A DNA stretch of 64,000 bases from Calliopum simillimum (GCA_951812925.1 OX638369.1:23465329-23529328), one strand, 5' to 3'; counted from the stretch's first letter, positions 22,841 to 35,569 are shown. Numbers and translations: made by a program. Notes: a model not told the origin generated them from the letters alone.

Positions 22841-22876
22841 CTGAAGAAGTCGCCAAATAAGTGACGAAACGTTGGG
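22841..22876 (+). ncRNA. Hammerhead-like ribozyme core motif (weak)
   Basis: CTGAAGA (22841-22847) is followed by a hairpin (GTCGC, loop CAAATAA, GTGAC) and then GAAAC (22866-22870). The upstream CCC (22838-22840) can pair with GGG at 22874-22876. The order CUGANGA, stem II, GAAA matches the hammerhead core known from Penelope-like retroelements and retrozymes. An extra unpaired A before stem II and a minimal stem III make activity doubtful. No reverse transcriptase lies nearby. Confidence 0.3.
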
Positions 22877-22909
22877 AAAAAATTGACTAATGGTTTTTTA
22901 GTGCAATTG

Positions 22910-24392
22910 TAGAACTTACTGGTCAAAAACCTCTTAAAAAATTAAGAATTTGTAATTTGATAAAATTTTTTGTTTCTACTCTAATTCACATATAACTTTT
23001 ACAAACAATACAAATCATCAAAATGTTATACTACCAGCACAGGGTGTGTCATGGCAGAAAAATTCAAAATTTCACATGACTTTTCATTTCAATTCAATGT
23101 TCATTTAATTTCTATACTAAAACACTATGAAAATACAGAACAATTGCATACAACAGTACTCCCTTCCTTACTAAAGTGGGCGTAGAAGTTGTAACACATT
23201 TTGTATGCGTGAAGACTAACAGCAGCAACAACAGCAGCAACATTTAAAGTACCAACATGACGTACACACCGAAATTTTCGAAACAACAACTGTTACAGAC
23301 ACTAAAGTAGTAATAACAACAACAACAAGTATAACAACAACAACAATATAAACAGTATTAACAACCAAAAGTTACAACAATAAGTAGTTATAACAACGAC
23401 AGCAGCAGGAGCAGCAACTAAAGCAGCTACAGTCAAATTCACAGCAACAGCAGCAGTAGCAGCAAAAAGCGATTGCTGGTCAATGTGTGTTTGTATACAT
23501 TTCAATATGTGTTATATTGTCTAAACATAAATGAACGTCTATGTGTGTATGTTTACTCGACAATAGCAGTAGATAAAATTTTGTAGTTGCAAGCGAACTG
23601 AAAATCAACCAACATCATAATATTTTGACCAGAGCCATTTATTTTTGCAGTTACAGCATGCGGGACAGGCAATGGCAGCAGCAGCAACTAAAGGGGTTTT
23701 TCATTTACATGCTTCATACATTTTTCAATCATATTTATATTTTATGTGTTTGTGTGTATGTATGTGCCACGCCCATATTGCGTTATTTGTTTTGTGCATA
23801 TTTTAAGAATTCAATTAAGCGCAGTATTTTGTAAAAAAATATCACATGGGTGATTCTCCAAAAAATGTCCTGGAGTTCAATACCATGTTTAAATTTAAAA
23901 TTTGATATCTTAACTATTTCATACTCAATCAGAGCTTCTATACGAATTGCTTGAGAAAAAAAATAAATTTTTAATATTTTACTATGAAATCATCACATAA
24001 AGTGTCAAAAACTCATTCTCCGTCCAGTCTCTGATTGCCTGTCTATTTTCTAAAAAAAAACCTATACGACATTGCTTGTATATATACTTCAGCTGTTGTT
24101 TTTCTGTGTTAACTCTTCGAAAATTTTTTTTATAGAGCTGACATAAATAGAGTCCCTTATTTCAGATCAGTTTTTTTTTTTTATTCTAAGTAACTGTAAA
24201 TTTTTTAAATATTGAGTAAATAGAGAACTGAAAGTGAAGAAAAAGAGGAGGGTCAGTGTATGCTTAGGTCAGTGTATGCTTAGCTCAGTTAGTTTTGGTT
24301 TTCGATAGTGAGAGTTTGTGTGTTTTCTTTTTTAAAAAAGTTTAAAAATTTTGTAAGAAAATGTGCATCATTCTCCGTGTAAGTTTTTTTTT
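22910..24392. other. Non-coding DNA with CAA/CAG tracts
   Basis: A long AAC/CAG-rich tract lies at about 23215-23470; the minus-strand frame through it (23302-23505) is a Leu/Ala/Val run and not a gene. GGTCAGTGTATGCTTA is duplicated in tandem near 24252-24285. ATGGGTGATTCTC at about 23846 resembles the terminus of the element at 58968-62689 but no partner end was found. Confidence 0.5.
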
Positions 24393-25112
24393 AAGGCGTT
24401 AGGAAATAACGCCCAAGGAAATAACGCCAAAAAAAAAAAACGAAATAACGCCCAAATTATTTTCATATAAATTTGGGCGATAATCATTTTGGAAATAACG
24501 CCCAGAAATTTGGCTTTATTTCGTTTTTTTTTTTTTTGGGCGTTATATCCTTTTTTTTAAAAACGAAATAACGCCCAAAAAAAACGAAATAACGCCCAAA
24601 AAATAAAATGACGTAATAACGCCCAAAATAAAAAACGAAATAAAGCCCAAAAAATATGAAATAACGCCCAAAATCAAAAACGAAATAACGCCCAAATTAT
24701 TTTCATATAAATTTGGGTGATAATCATTTTGGAAATAACGCCCAAAATTTATTTGTATGAAAATAATTTGGGCGTTATTTCGTTTTTCATTTTTGGGCGT
24801 TATTTCATATTTTTTGGGCGTTATTTCATTTTTTGGGCGTTATTTCATTTTTTAAAAATAAAACGAAATAACGCCCAAAAAAACGAAATAAAGCCCAAAT
24901 TTTTGGGCGTTATATCCAAAATGATGATCGCCCAAATTTATATGAAAATAATTTGGGCGTTATTTCGTTTTTGTTTTTGGGCGGTATTTCATATTTGTTG
25001 GGCGTTATTTTGTTTTTTATTTTGGGCGTTATTACGTCATTTTATTTTTGGGCGTTATTTCGTTTTTTTTTTTTTGGGCGTTATTTCCTTGAGCGTTATT
25101 TCCTAACGCCTT
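24393..25112. mobile_element. Foldback built of AAATAACGCCC repeats (720 bp)
   Basis: The ends are AAGGCGTTAGGAAATAACGC on the left and the exact reverse complement on the right, ending at 25112. The left half carries many copies of AAATAACGCCCAA in one orientation and the right half mostly the inverted form, separated by A- or T-runs of 5-14 bases. There is also an internal inverted segment TTTCATATAAATTTGGG. Its apparent open frames arise because the repeat lacks stops. The 5' flank (CATTCTCCGTGTAAGTTTTT) recurs at about 49675. Confidence 0.8.
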
Positions 25113-25508
25113 TTTTTATTACTAACCATATTAAATAAACTTTTTAAATATTCAACATATTTTCGAAAATCTTATATAATTCCTACTTTTTTTTACTAAA
25201 CTGAAATTTTTGGTTTGAAAAACACTCAAATAAATTTTTTTTAAATTTTGCAAAACTTTAAGTGTTGCCACCTGGTTTTTTCGTTACTTCCGCTTAAACT
25301 ATTTATTAAAAGATAAATAATATTTAGTCTTAAAATAGTTGCAAAATATAGTTCTTAAGCAATATGATTCAAGTAAAACTTAAAAAAAGCATTTGGTAAC
25401 CCTGAAAATTTTTGTACAATTTTCAAAAATTTTATCTGTGGCTTTCTGAAACTAAAAATTTAGTTTAAGTCAGACAAAGTAAGATTTAAAATAAATTTTC
25501 GGAAACAA
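25113..25508. repeat. GGCAACCCT-family repeat, left part
   Basis: TGTTGCCACCTGGTTTTTTC near 25264 and TGGTAACCCTGAAAATTTTT near 25392 place this in the family that forms the array at 56350-57590. The LINE fragment at 25516-26041 interrupts it and it resumes at 26042. Confidence 0.6.
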
Positions 25509-25515
25509 CCATGTG

Positions 25516-26041
25516 AATGCATGTTTGCATTCTCCTTTAACTCCTAGGAGGAGCGTAGGGCCAATATGAAACATCTCCCTTCGTCGCAATCCCTTGCTAT
25601 GACTTTGATCTCTTGCCACAACTTTCCCGATTCTTGAATTTCCTTTTCCAGCTACCGTTTTTAGTTGGTTTTGGGTCTACCATGTCCTCTACTGCCTTGC
25701 GGATTCTACTCAAGAGCCTGGCGACAAAATTCGTCGTGTGGTTTCTAGAGAGTAGGATCAATCCATCTCCACTTGCGCAACTTGACCTCATGTGCTATAG
25801 CCCTTTGATTGCATTTCTGATGCAGCTCAGCATTTGATATAGTGCGAGGCCACCAAACCTTTAGTATACACTTTGCAGCTTATTCATTAGTTGTTCAGCT
25901 ACATGCCACGTTTCGCACCCATATAACAAAACCGATTTCACATTCGAATAAAAAATGCAAACTTTCGTTTTGGTGGATATAACGGAAGAAGAACATATTT
26001 TGTTCAGTTGAGCAAACGCGCCTTTCGCTTTTGCAAAACAG
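25516..26041 (-). mobile_element. 5'-truncated LINE (RTE/CR1-type reverse transcriptase C-terminus)
   Basis: On the minus strand frames read KAKGAFAQLNKICSSS, KTKVCIFYSNVKSVLLYGCE then TW, and, after stops and frameshifts, NSWKEIQESGKLWQEIK-like and EGRCFILAL-like segments. This is the thumb and tail of an endonuclease-reverse transcriptase, where the family typically has NSNVKSVLLYGCETW. Only about 525 bp remain. CCATGTG flanks both sides (25509-25515 and 26042-26048), consistent with target-primed insertion and 5' truncation. It inserted into a GGCAACCCT-type repeat (CCATGTGGCAACTC at the right). Confidence 0.7.
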
Positions 26042-26200
26042 CCATGTGGCAACTCTAAAAATTTATGCTGGATTTTTCAAAGGCATACTTAAGCGTTTTA
26101 AGATTAATATTTTATTATAATTTTTTAAATATATTGCTTAAGCGAAACTTAGAAAAAAAACATTTGGTAACCCTGGAAGTTTGTGTTCATTTTTTAAAAA
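26042..26200. repeat. GGCAACCCT-family repeat, right part
   Basis: TGGCAACTCTAAAAATTTAT (from 26047) and TTTGGTAACCCTGGAAG (from 26163) continue the repeat interrupted at 25515. Confidence 0.6.
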
Positions 26201-29200
26201 TGTCCCAGATTTATCAGAAATATCATAATTTACTTGAAATTTGAAGAATTTTAAGGCTTTGGTGAACTCTTAAGCAAGTCTTGTATTCCTTGGTCTAACG
26301 CGACTTCTATTTAGTTGCTTTGGTATAGTTTTTCAAATTCTCAGCTTAGCCGACCGATTGAATATGAGGATCTACTTAGTTACTCCAAACATAGCTGTAT
26401 GTCATATTCCTTTCGTTGTTCGAATCATTCCATTGCTAATACAGAAATCACTTTCCTTTTGATCAGCGCTGGCCTCTCATCGTATCATTCCTCTGTTGCC
26501 TTCTACAAGAAGGTGCAATCGGAATAGGCGGGGATCGGGTTTCTTCTTTTTGGCTATAGAAAATTAATGTGTGTTTTTGAATATATTTGCGATAAAACAT
26601 CAATTTATGTCTTCGATTGGAAGGCGCAATCTGAACAGAACATCATTTTATACCTTCGATTGAAAAAATTATGAAATGAAAATAAAAATACGAGCACTTC
26701 GGTTACTGAGGTAGGACCGAAATCAAACAAAAACATTGTGTACATCGTTATTGAGCATCTTAATCAATCCAAAAAGGAGTTCGTTTTTTCACTACATTTC
26801 GGAACATCCAACGATTACTCCACTTCTGAAGATGGTCGTTTTATTTTCTGCTGGGTATATAAATTTTAAAAGAGGCGGAAATGATTGAGAGATTTGAAAT
26901 TTGTTGAAATTTCAAAATTATTCAAAAAGTCAAAAAATGAAATAAAAAAAAAAAAAAAAATATTGAAAAATTCGAATAATGGGAATAATAGCTTACATAT
27001 TTTTATTATCCTTTTTGTTTAACTTTCAACACAGTAAACATCCCTGCACTTTTCTTCCTTATAAAAGTCACTCCGCATTCCATAAATAACGCTACCTTCT
27101 GCTGACGTACGCTAAAAACTTTTTTAATATTTTATGTTTTACATCAAAATTTGTTAACATTTTTTTTATCATTTTTTGCGAAAGTTAAATTTCGTTCTTT
27201 ATCTTGTTGTTACTCCCGGAAATAATTGCTCCCAGGTGGCAAATATACTTAATATGTGGCAACACTTTGTGCCATTGCTGCTTTTCTGTAAAACGCATAT
27301 TTTAAAATATAATTTCACGGTTAGGGATTTTAATTTCATATTCAAGGTTTTAAATCTCTTAAAGTTGTCGGACGCTCTTTGGGAAAAGGCATACATTTTT
27401 ATTTATTTATAATGCAGAGTCTGGACTTGATAATTTATGACTTAAATACATGAAACTTGTGGAATTGCATAAAAAGTTTTTTTATTTTTAAATAAAATGG
27501 GCTTAAAGGTTGACATAGAAAGTGTCACAATAAAGTTTTAAAATTTTTAGGTATAATTTTAAGAACGAATTTAAGGATTTTGGGTTTTAAAATGCCTTTT
27601 CTTTATTTTTTGAGCAATTTCAACTAAAAGCAACTTAACGAAAAAACGTAATTTCCCCCAAAAATTGCTAGATTAGAGAATAAAACAAATGGCCATAACT
27701 CACCATTAAATATCACTAACTAAATACACATACAGGCACACATTGCGTTCATACGCTCACTTTAAACTTGAATTATATGTGTCTCCATGACGCGTCATTT
27801 CTTTTGTGTATACGTGTGAGTTATTATTTATTATGATTGTATTTGTGTTATTTATATGTGTGCTTATGTATGTGTTTCTTGACTGGCATACAATGAAAAA
27901 TTGTGATGAATGAAATTCTTTAAGTAAAACGCACAAAAAAATAACCAGAAATTTCTTCAACGTTCATACAAAAGGTTTTACTTTATTTTAAATGATGGTG
28001 CTTTGTGGCCTAAGGATAAACGTGTTTATCTTAAATATAAAAGAAGAAGAAGAAAAACAAGAAAAAAAGCCAAAAGAAATATAAAGAATTTTAAGCAAAA
28101 TAACAAAGGCGTTGCATGAAAGAACGAACGAATACGTTCTAAGGAATGAATTCGAGAAAAAAACGTAGGAAATTCCCGGAAGTTATGAACACGTGCCTAC
28201 GGTGGGTGACTAGGTGACTGCTGCCGGTGTCTATGTATGTAGTGGCGTTTGTGTGTTTGTGTGTGTGTGTATTTATGCTAAAATGTTTTTGTGTGCTTAA
28301 CATGTCAGGTTGCTCTGTTGCGCTTGCTACCTACCCCTAGCAAAGAAGAAGAAATATGCGGAAATCATAAAAACGACGGCTTTCACTGCAACAAGCACAT
28401 AATTGTGAAAGAAAGAAAGAAAACAACAAAATAGAAATGATAACCGCATGCCAAGAATTTCAAAAGAAACACATAAAGAAAAGAGCTTAAAGCATAACGA
28501 GATTAAAGAGGTGCGTTTATTTTGGGTATTCGTTTAAGTAATGTGTTCTAAATGCCTTCAAAGCGCTAGAACTCTGTGTGTGCTCAAAAGTGTTTGATGT
28601 GGGAACTTTAAGAAAACCATATTTTGTAGCATTGAAGCACACAGCTTAGCATAAAAAGTGAAGCAGGTTTAGTTTGAAAAATTTAAAAATTTTATAAAAA
28701 TTTAATTTTGATTCCTTATTTACACTGATTATTTCAATATTTTTGTCAAAATTAGACCACAACTTATCGCTATCGCTTCTTAAGATTTCAACTTGTACCC
28801 CCTTTTTATTTATCAAGTACATAAGAACTTCAGATCAGTATCGTGTGCAAATGTCTTGGCATTACTTGGATATTGAAAAAATACAAGTAATGGCCAGAAC
28901 TTTCCTATTTGATGTGCTTCATTTCAGTTCAGTTGCATATGCTGTAGTGTCAAAATGTTACTTTAGTGAAAAAAGTAGTTTTTCTCTCTCTTTTTGAGCC
29001 TCTTTTTTTACTCACTCACTCTCTCGTAAAATTATATGCAAGCGACTACATATTGAGTACCATATCATAAATCAAATTTTCAGATAATGTATATTATTTA
29101 TAAACAGTTTTGAAGGATTTTGCAAAATTCTGAACTTTTGAATTTGATATTTTATTCGTAATTTTTTTTCCTATTTTTTATTTTTGTCAGCCATTTTAAT

Positions 29201-29359
29201 ATAAAAAAGCTCCTATTAACATATCCTTTTATAATTTTTTTTTTTTTGAAATTTTCGTTCAATTTTCATTTATTCGGTGGATTTATTATACTAACTATTT
29301 AATTTGAGGTCGGAAAAAATACTTTTCTATGTAACACTCTCACGCTTTGCGCTGCATAT
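26201..29359. other. Non-coding AT-rich DNA
   Basis: None of the open frames (for example 26315-26527, 27176-27412, 27757-27960, 28743-28997) shows a known domain. An A-rich run lies at about 26943-26960, GT tracts at about 28250-28270 and a TCTC-rich tract at about 28983-29023. No mobile-element ends were recognised. Confidence 0.5.
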
Positions 29360-30312
29360 TGTAACGAATCTTTCAGCCAGCGGTTTTGCTCGCAGGTGTC
29401 CAGGGGTTTGGCTACAAAAGTTTATAAAAGAAAAGGATGACCTCTTGGTTAAATTCAAAGTCACGGGTTGGAGTTTTATTAATTTAATTCAATTTCATTT
29501 CTTTATTCGGTTTCTCTCAATATCTATATGTATATAATAATATTATAACTAAAGCACGTCTCTCTACTCCCCACCACTTTTTACTCCTATGCATCGCTCT
29601 CTTTCCGCCGCTAGCTGTGGCCTGGTCTAGTGTTGTAGTGGTTTGTTGTCTTGCTCGCACTTAATGAAATGGCTACTGTCGTAACCGCGTGGCTTATGGC
29701 CGTGAGTAACTGATATCGTATCGGGCTGCTCACACCTATGCAACAATATTTCGTCAACTCTTGCACTAACCTCAGGCAACTGATTTATTATCCGGCTGCG
29801 TGTGTTTAGTACCGCAATCTCTACGTCACTACACTACTATGTCACTACGCTACTACACCACTACTACTACTGCCATTATTTTAAATGTATAGTTTCCTTG
29901 CTGCTTACGTCGTCTGCTTACTGCTGCTGTTTGCCGGTCACCGGCCACGCAAAGACTCGGTTACTGCTTTCCGCCTTGTCTGCTACTTCTGCTTATTGCT
30001 TCTGCTGCTGTTGTTTGCTGGCCGCCGGCCACGCAAAGACTGTCCCGATTAACTGCTGTGTGTCTAAATTTATGCTATCATTCTTTGACAATGAACAAAT
30101 CGAACGACAACTGTGTGTCAGAAACAGCTGTTGTGCGGTGTTGCCGTTTATATCACTTTTAGTGATGTGGTGGGGATTTTACTTTATTTTGATTAATAAT
30201 TATACAAATTAAATTATAAATTGATAGAAACGAATATGATATAAATTAAAATATTACGAGCGATGATTTGTAGGAGGAAAACGCGGCTCCGCCAACTTTC
30301 CTCCTCGCTACA
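29360..30312. mobile_element. Long solo-LTR-like unit (953 bp)
   Basis: The stretch starts TGTAACGAATC and ends CCTCGCTACA, so the termini are the TG...CA inverted pair of an LTR (TGTAACGA against TGTAGCGA from the other side). It is less A/T-rich and more C-rich than its surroundings. Inside, an 84-bp unit is repeated around GGCCACGCAAAGACT (29943 and 30027). No target duplication is visible (GCATAT before, CGCGCA after) and no internal retroelement sequence adjoins it. It could be a recombined solo LTR of a Gypsy or BEL element, or an unrelated unit. The frame at 29802-30212 has no retroviral domain. Confidence 0.4.
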
Positions 30313-32519
30313 CGCGCAGCCCTTTATGTACTGGAGCTTTCAAGCGGACTGTTCTTGCAAAGTATTTTTTTCTGACCTCAAACTATTAAATTGTTAAAAC
30401 AAATGTACTACCAAATTAAAAAAAAATTAAACGAAAACTCCAAAAAAATTAAAAAAAATATATAATTAGGACATTTTTTATACCGAAATAGCCGACAAAT
30501 TCAAAAAATAAGAAAAAAAATAAAATATCAACTTTAAAGGTCCAGAACTTTGCGAAATCCTTTTAAGCTCTATAAATTATATAAGTACATTATCTAAAAC
30601 TTTATACAATTATCTAAAACTTTGTCATAAAAGTGTTTTCTCTAAATGTTAGCGTAATCCAAGAAATTTTTTTGTGAAACAAGTCAGCAAATCAGTTTTA
30701 ACCATAGTACACCTCAAGGGTACATTTTAGACCCACAGTTGAAATTTTTTTTTTTAATTTAAGTCTCTTCTATCACTTTTGGAACCTTATGAGATACACC
30801 CTTTATAGAATAGGCACACCAAATAAAAAAAAATTTAATGCACATTTAACTATACTTTTCAAAGCTGAATCCGAGACCAAGGTCAGAATTTCTTATATAC
30901 CTGCAGAATTTCAAAACATCCTTGCTTGAAGCTGCAGTAAACGCTGCCAAAAATACCCAAAATTTGTATGTAAAGATCAATAACTCTGAAAGCAAGAGAC
31001 CAGCTGGAAAAACTTTTAGATATAGTTTAGTAAGAAAGGCGTTTAAAAAAAATGGAATTACATCTTTTCCTGAAACTAAGTAAGCCGTAAGCCCAAAAAC
31101 TTTGCATGCTACAACTTTAAGCCAGGAAGTTTCGAAATATTATGGGTATATGAGCAATTCTGAAATCATATTACTGTTTAGTATAAAAAAGTATGTAAGA
31201 GTGCTTATGAGCGAGTGTATCTAGTTAAAAGTTCACTACATTTTTTTATTTTGTATTCCTCTGTGATTGTTACACTGTAATCAAACCATCACCAGCCTTC
31301 ATTTTGGTTTTGGTCAAAGCTTACTTACACACTATTATAAAATGTTCTCATTGTTTCTTTTCACCACAATCACAGGGTGCATTGAAGTTTATTTTGTTAT
31401 AATTTTTACAAAGTTTTTAGCAAAAATGAGTTGCATGCTTTTATGCTAAGATTTTTGCTTGAACTCAACAAAATAAAGAACTTACAAATTTCACTAAATT
31501 TTTAACATATTTTTTCACAATTACAGATAAGCTCTTCTCAAAAGCGTTTCTCAAAAAATCTAGTTTTGGTGTGCATTTTGTCTCTGTAGCGTTGGTTCAG
31601 CTTGCCCTTACTCCTTGAGAATAGCGGCTTTGAATGTAAGATTTCGTTCTCCAAACATTGTTTATATTATTCTTTAGCAAATAAAAAACTTATTAATTCA
31701 TGTCTTATTTAATGGATATTGTGTGTAATGCAAGGTCTTCCAGAAATATTAATTTTTTTACTGCTCAAAGAATGCTTTTACGACATGCTATGCGACGCCT
31801 TATTTCACCTCATTTTAGCAAATTTCTCTCAATGACAAACATTTTTCATATATATTTGCACCACTTAATATAATGCTATCTAAATTGAATGCTCGCATTT
31901 TAACCATATTGCAAGTAGATAAGCAAATAACTTTTATTAAGATTGAAATTTTGCAGTCTCTATATGCTTAGCGTAGTACCACACGCCTGCAGCGAGTTAC
32001 TGGAACGTAGAGTGCTACATACAAAGCTGAATTGCCTTGTGGCTGCAATGCTTTTTGGTATATAAGTACATACAAATGTTTTTTAACAGGGTGCACATGA
32101 AACTATGGATATTATTTTATATTGCAACTTGAAAAGAAGGTTTATTGTTAATCAGGAACGTTTTTTTCGAAGAGCCAACGACCGCGGTTATTCTTGCGCA
32201 TTAATCAATTTCTCGAAATATACCTACTTATATAGTTCTATGGAAAAATTTTACTTTCAAAGCGTATACTTTTAGGCAAGAAAACCAATGAATAGAGAAA
32301 CAAAAAAAAAAAAAAAACATCAAGTACGAAAGCATTCTCATAACATGAAGCATTACCTTGAGAATAACCATGAATATGTGAGAATCAACGCCATCTTAAT
32401 GTATGTTGTTCTACCGTAGAAATGCATTATAAGACTAAATTTTATTTAGCTGATGTAAAGATTTAGTGCTTTAATTGTTTTATATGTAAATGCTTACAAC
32501 GTTTTGAAGGTGAATTTCT
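30313..32519. other. Non-coding AT-rich DNA
   Basis: A 45-60 bp block at about 31341-31400 (TTCTCATTGTTTCTTTTCAC then CACAATCACAGGGTG) recurs at about 36914-36960. An AACAGGGTGCAC motif lies at 32087. No gene was recognised. Confidence 0.5.
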
Positions 32520-32539
32520 TTGGTCCTGTCAGGAGTAAA

Positions 32540-33555
32540 ACTAAAATTTTTAATTTTTTGGCAAGAAATTTTTCATCACATTTTCTGGCGACATATTTTC
32601 GGCACATTTTTTGAAGTCAATCTTTTCGAGACTTTTCATTGTGACAAATTTTGCGAGATTTTTTTTTTTGGCGACGCATTTTTCGAAACTTTTCTTCGCG
32701 ACACATTTTTTGACACTTTTCTTAGTGGCACATTTCTCAATACCTTTTTTCTTCGGCACATTTTTCGACAAGTTTTTCCAGATTTTTCTTTGTGACAAGT
32801 TTTTTGATGCTTTTCTTGGCTACACATTTTTGACACGTTTCTTTGAGACACGTTTCTTTGAGACACATTTTTTGACACTTTTCCTTTAACACATTTCTCA
32901 ACACACATTGTGACAAAATTTTCGAAACTCCTCTTGGCGTCACTTTTTTGAGACTTTTCTTTGTGACACATTTCTGAAGACTTTTTTCTTCGTCAGTTTT
33001 TGGCGACATATTTTTTCTTTCCGCTGTGACACATTTCTCGAAAATTTTTTTGGAGACACAGTTTTTGGCACATTTTCGACACTTTTTTGCGACACATTTT
33101 TCGACACATATTTGGCAACACATTTCTTGACACTTTTTGCGGCGACACATTTCTTGAAATTTTTTTTGGCAACACACTTTTCGACATTTTTCTTTGCTAA
33201 ACATTTCTCGAGACTTATCTCGGCGACACATTTTTTGACACATTTTCGACACTTTTTGCGACACATTTTTCGACACTTATTTGGCGACACATTTTTTGTC
33301 ACTTTTTTGATAACACATTTTTCTTTGCTACACATTTCTCGAAACTTTCGTTGGCGACTCATTTTTTGACAGATTTTCGACACTTTTCGATACTATTTTC
33401 CATACTTTTTTTGGCGGCACAATTTTTTTTTTTTTTTGCGACACAATTTTCAACTTTTTTTGAAAGATTTCTCTACACTTTTTTTGTCGAGACAACTTTT
33501 AATCTTTTTTTCTTTGCGACACATTTTACAACATTTCTTGGGCGACACTTTTTTT
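32540..33555. repeat. 1-kb minisatellite, about 25-28 bp unit
   Basis: The array consists of variants of GACACATTTTTCGACACTTT plus a CTTTGGC-like spacer. Because the unit lacks stops in most frames, overlapping long frames appear on both strands; the minus-strand ones read as repeats of NVSQRKVSKK-like peptides up to 179 aa. No frame is consistently preserved over the others, which argues against coding. Confidence 0.85.
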
Positions 33556-35560
33556 AAAATCCATTAAATCTTTAAAACTATTAAAGCTATTAAGATAAAA
33601 TTTGGTAGTTAATGTCAGCAATTACGCACTATCAAATAATCTTTTTATTAAAACAGAGCTCAATTCCTTTCATTTCTAACAAAATGGCAGCCAATTTACA
33701 TTATGACATGACTTTCGTCCCATCTTTTATTTTACTGTTTCCTTTATTTTCATTTCTAAAAAAAAAGCATTGCTTAAGAGATTGCAAAACTACCCAATTG
33801 TTTTCTAAGAAATCCACCCTAGCGCCAACACACACATAAACATTCGTTTATGTACTTATAGCATACATCCATTTATTCATTCATTCATTCCATTTATGTT
33901 ATGCAAATAACAAGCAAGCAAGCAAGCGAGAGCAGGTAAAATCGCATAATAATAATTTCAAATAAAATTTAATGCATATCCTAGCATATCCTGGCAGCCA
34001 CAACAAATCACGGCATGCAGATCTGCAGGCAGTCAAGCGTTGGCGCCATTGTGTATGTGTGCTCGCATGTGTGTACGTGTAACGTAATTGTGTAAGTGGA
34101 AGCTGGATTTATGTATATATACATACATGCATATATGCCAATGTCTGTGTAAATACTATATATTTGTATGTAAAGCTGTGAAAAATGGCAGACATCATTT
34201 GATAAAAAAGTAGGATATTTGTTTTTTTTCGAATGCGCATATAAAAAGGATACTTAAAATTAAAGCATTTAATATGTTAAAAAAATAAAAATCCCTGAAT
34301 TTACAGTCCAAAAATATGCTACACTTTATCACGACCACTAGTGGTAGCTGGTGTTTTACTTTTTTTCCACTTTCAAAATAAGTCACGTTCATCACGAGTC
34401 ACGTGCTGCTGGTTTATATGTGTGCTGCATATAATTTACCTAATTTTATTAAAAAAGTAGGGTCGACATAAAAATATTTAAAAGAGAAAAAAAAAAAACT
34501 TTATTTCACCACAAAAACCCACAAATTTTGTGCCAATGTGAATAATAATTTGGAAAAAGTGATGTGTCGTGAAAAAAGGACAACACTCACTCAGTTGGGG
34601 GGTTGACATTTTTGTTAACAACCAACGCGCTGCTGACAAGTGGCAGACAGTTAATGCACAGCTGCATGGGGCTGTCTGTGTATGGCAATATGAGTGACCT
34701 TCAGTAGTTTGGTTACTTTTTGTCAGCTTATCTAGAAGGCATAAACATGTGGATAATATTCTAAAAAGATAGCTTTTTCTAAAAGTATGCTCACCTTAGA
34801 GTTGAAGTTCATTTGGTTTTAGACAAAACTCATCACACAACTCTGACACACACACACAGCTATACAAAAGCAATAAAATATATTTGCTGCGTTATGTTGT
34901 GCAAATTATTTGAGCGAATACATCTCTAGACAAAAAACAATTTTCTGCTCAAATGAAAATATTTTGCTGCTGCTGATGTGTGTGCTTTTGTATTTGTTGC
35001 TTAGCTCATAAATACAAGTTACCACAACTGATGCACTGACAACACGAATGATGTTGCCACACACACAAATTTACACACACTACTGATGCTGCCATTTTGT
35101 TGCCATTCATTCTCTCTGTGTGCTTGTGCATTTCACTCATTGTTGTAATCAACTGCAACAATGTTGTGTTGAATTGTTTTTTGATGCCGCTGCTCCTGCT
35201 GCCTTTTGTATGTCTTCATGTCTCTGTCTCTGTCATATCCAAATATTTCCAATATTTCATTTTGACAGTGTGTAAGGCAGCAGCAACCCAATTGGACGCC
35301 AAGTGTTTTGACAGTTGATTCGAGCGCTTAAAATATGTGTGTGTGTGTATTTGGCGACGAAGATGCATGCATGCGTAAAGGTTATATGTTATGCGAATGT
35401 GTTAACTGAGACAGCATAAATTATATTCCATTGTAAACATTGTAAGGGAAGCAAATTGCATTTGGGAAAATCTTAATCAATATCATTACTGTGATCTATT
35501 TATTACAATAAAGAGAGAGCTGTGGAGAAAAGTTAATTTTATTATAAGCAACTTTATGTT
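33556..35560. other. Non-coding DNA with microsatellites
   Basis: TTCA repeats lie at 33874-33890 and CAAG repeats at 33911-33927. TG/GT and CA tracts lie near 34050-34080, 34846-34857 and 35336-35350. CTG/CAG-rich segments occur near 34975 and 35190. No gene is supported. Confidence 0.5.
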
Positions 35561-35569
35561 TTTATGCAC

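Noticed and set aside
26315..26527. 70-aa frame with Ser/Tyr/Cys content considered as a small secreted protein
   Set aside because: No signal peptide, splice context or family resemblance could be seen.
32737..33276. 179-aa Lys/Ser/Cys-rich minus-strand frame
   Set aside because: It arises from a stop-poor minisatellite; overlapping frames on both strands are equally open.
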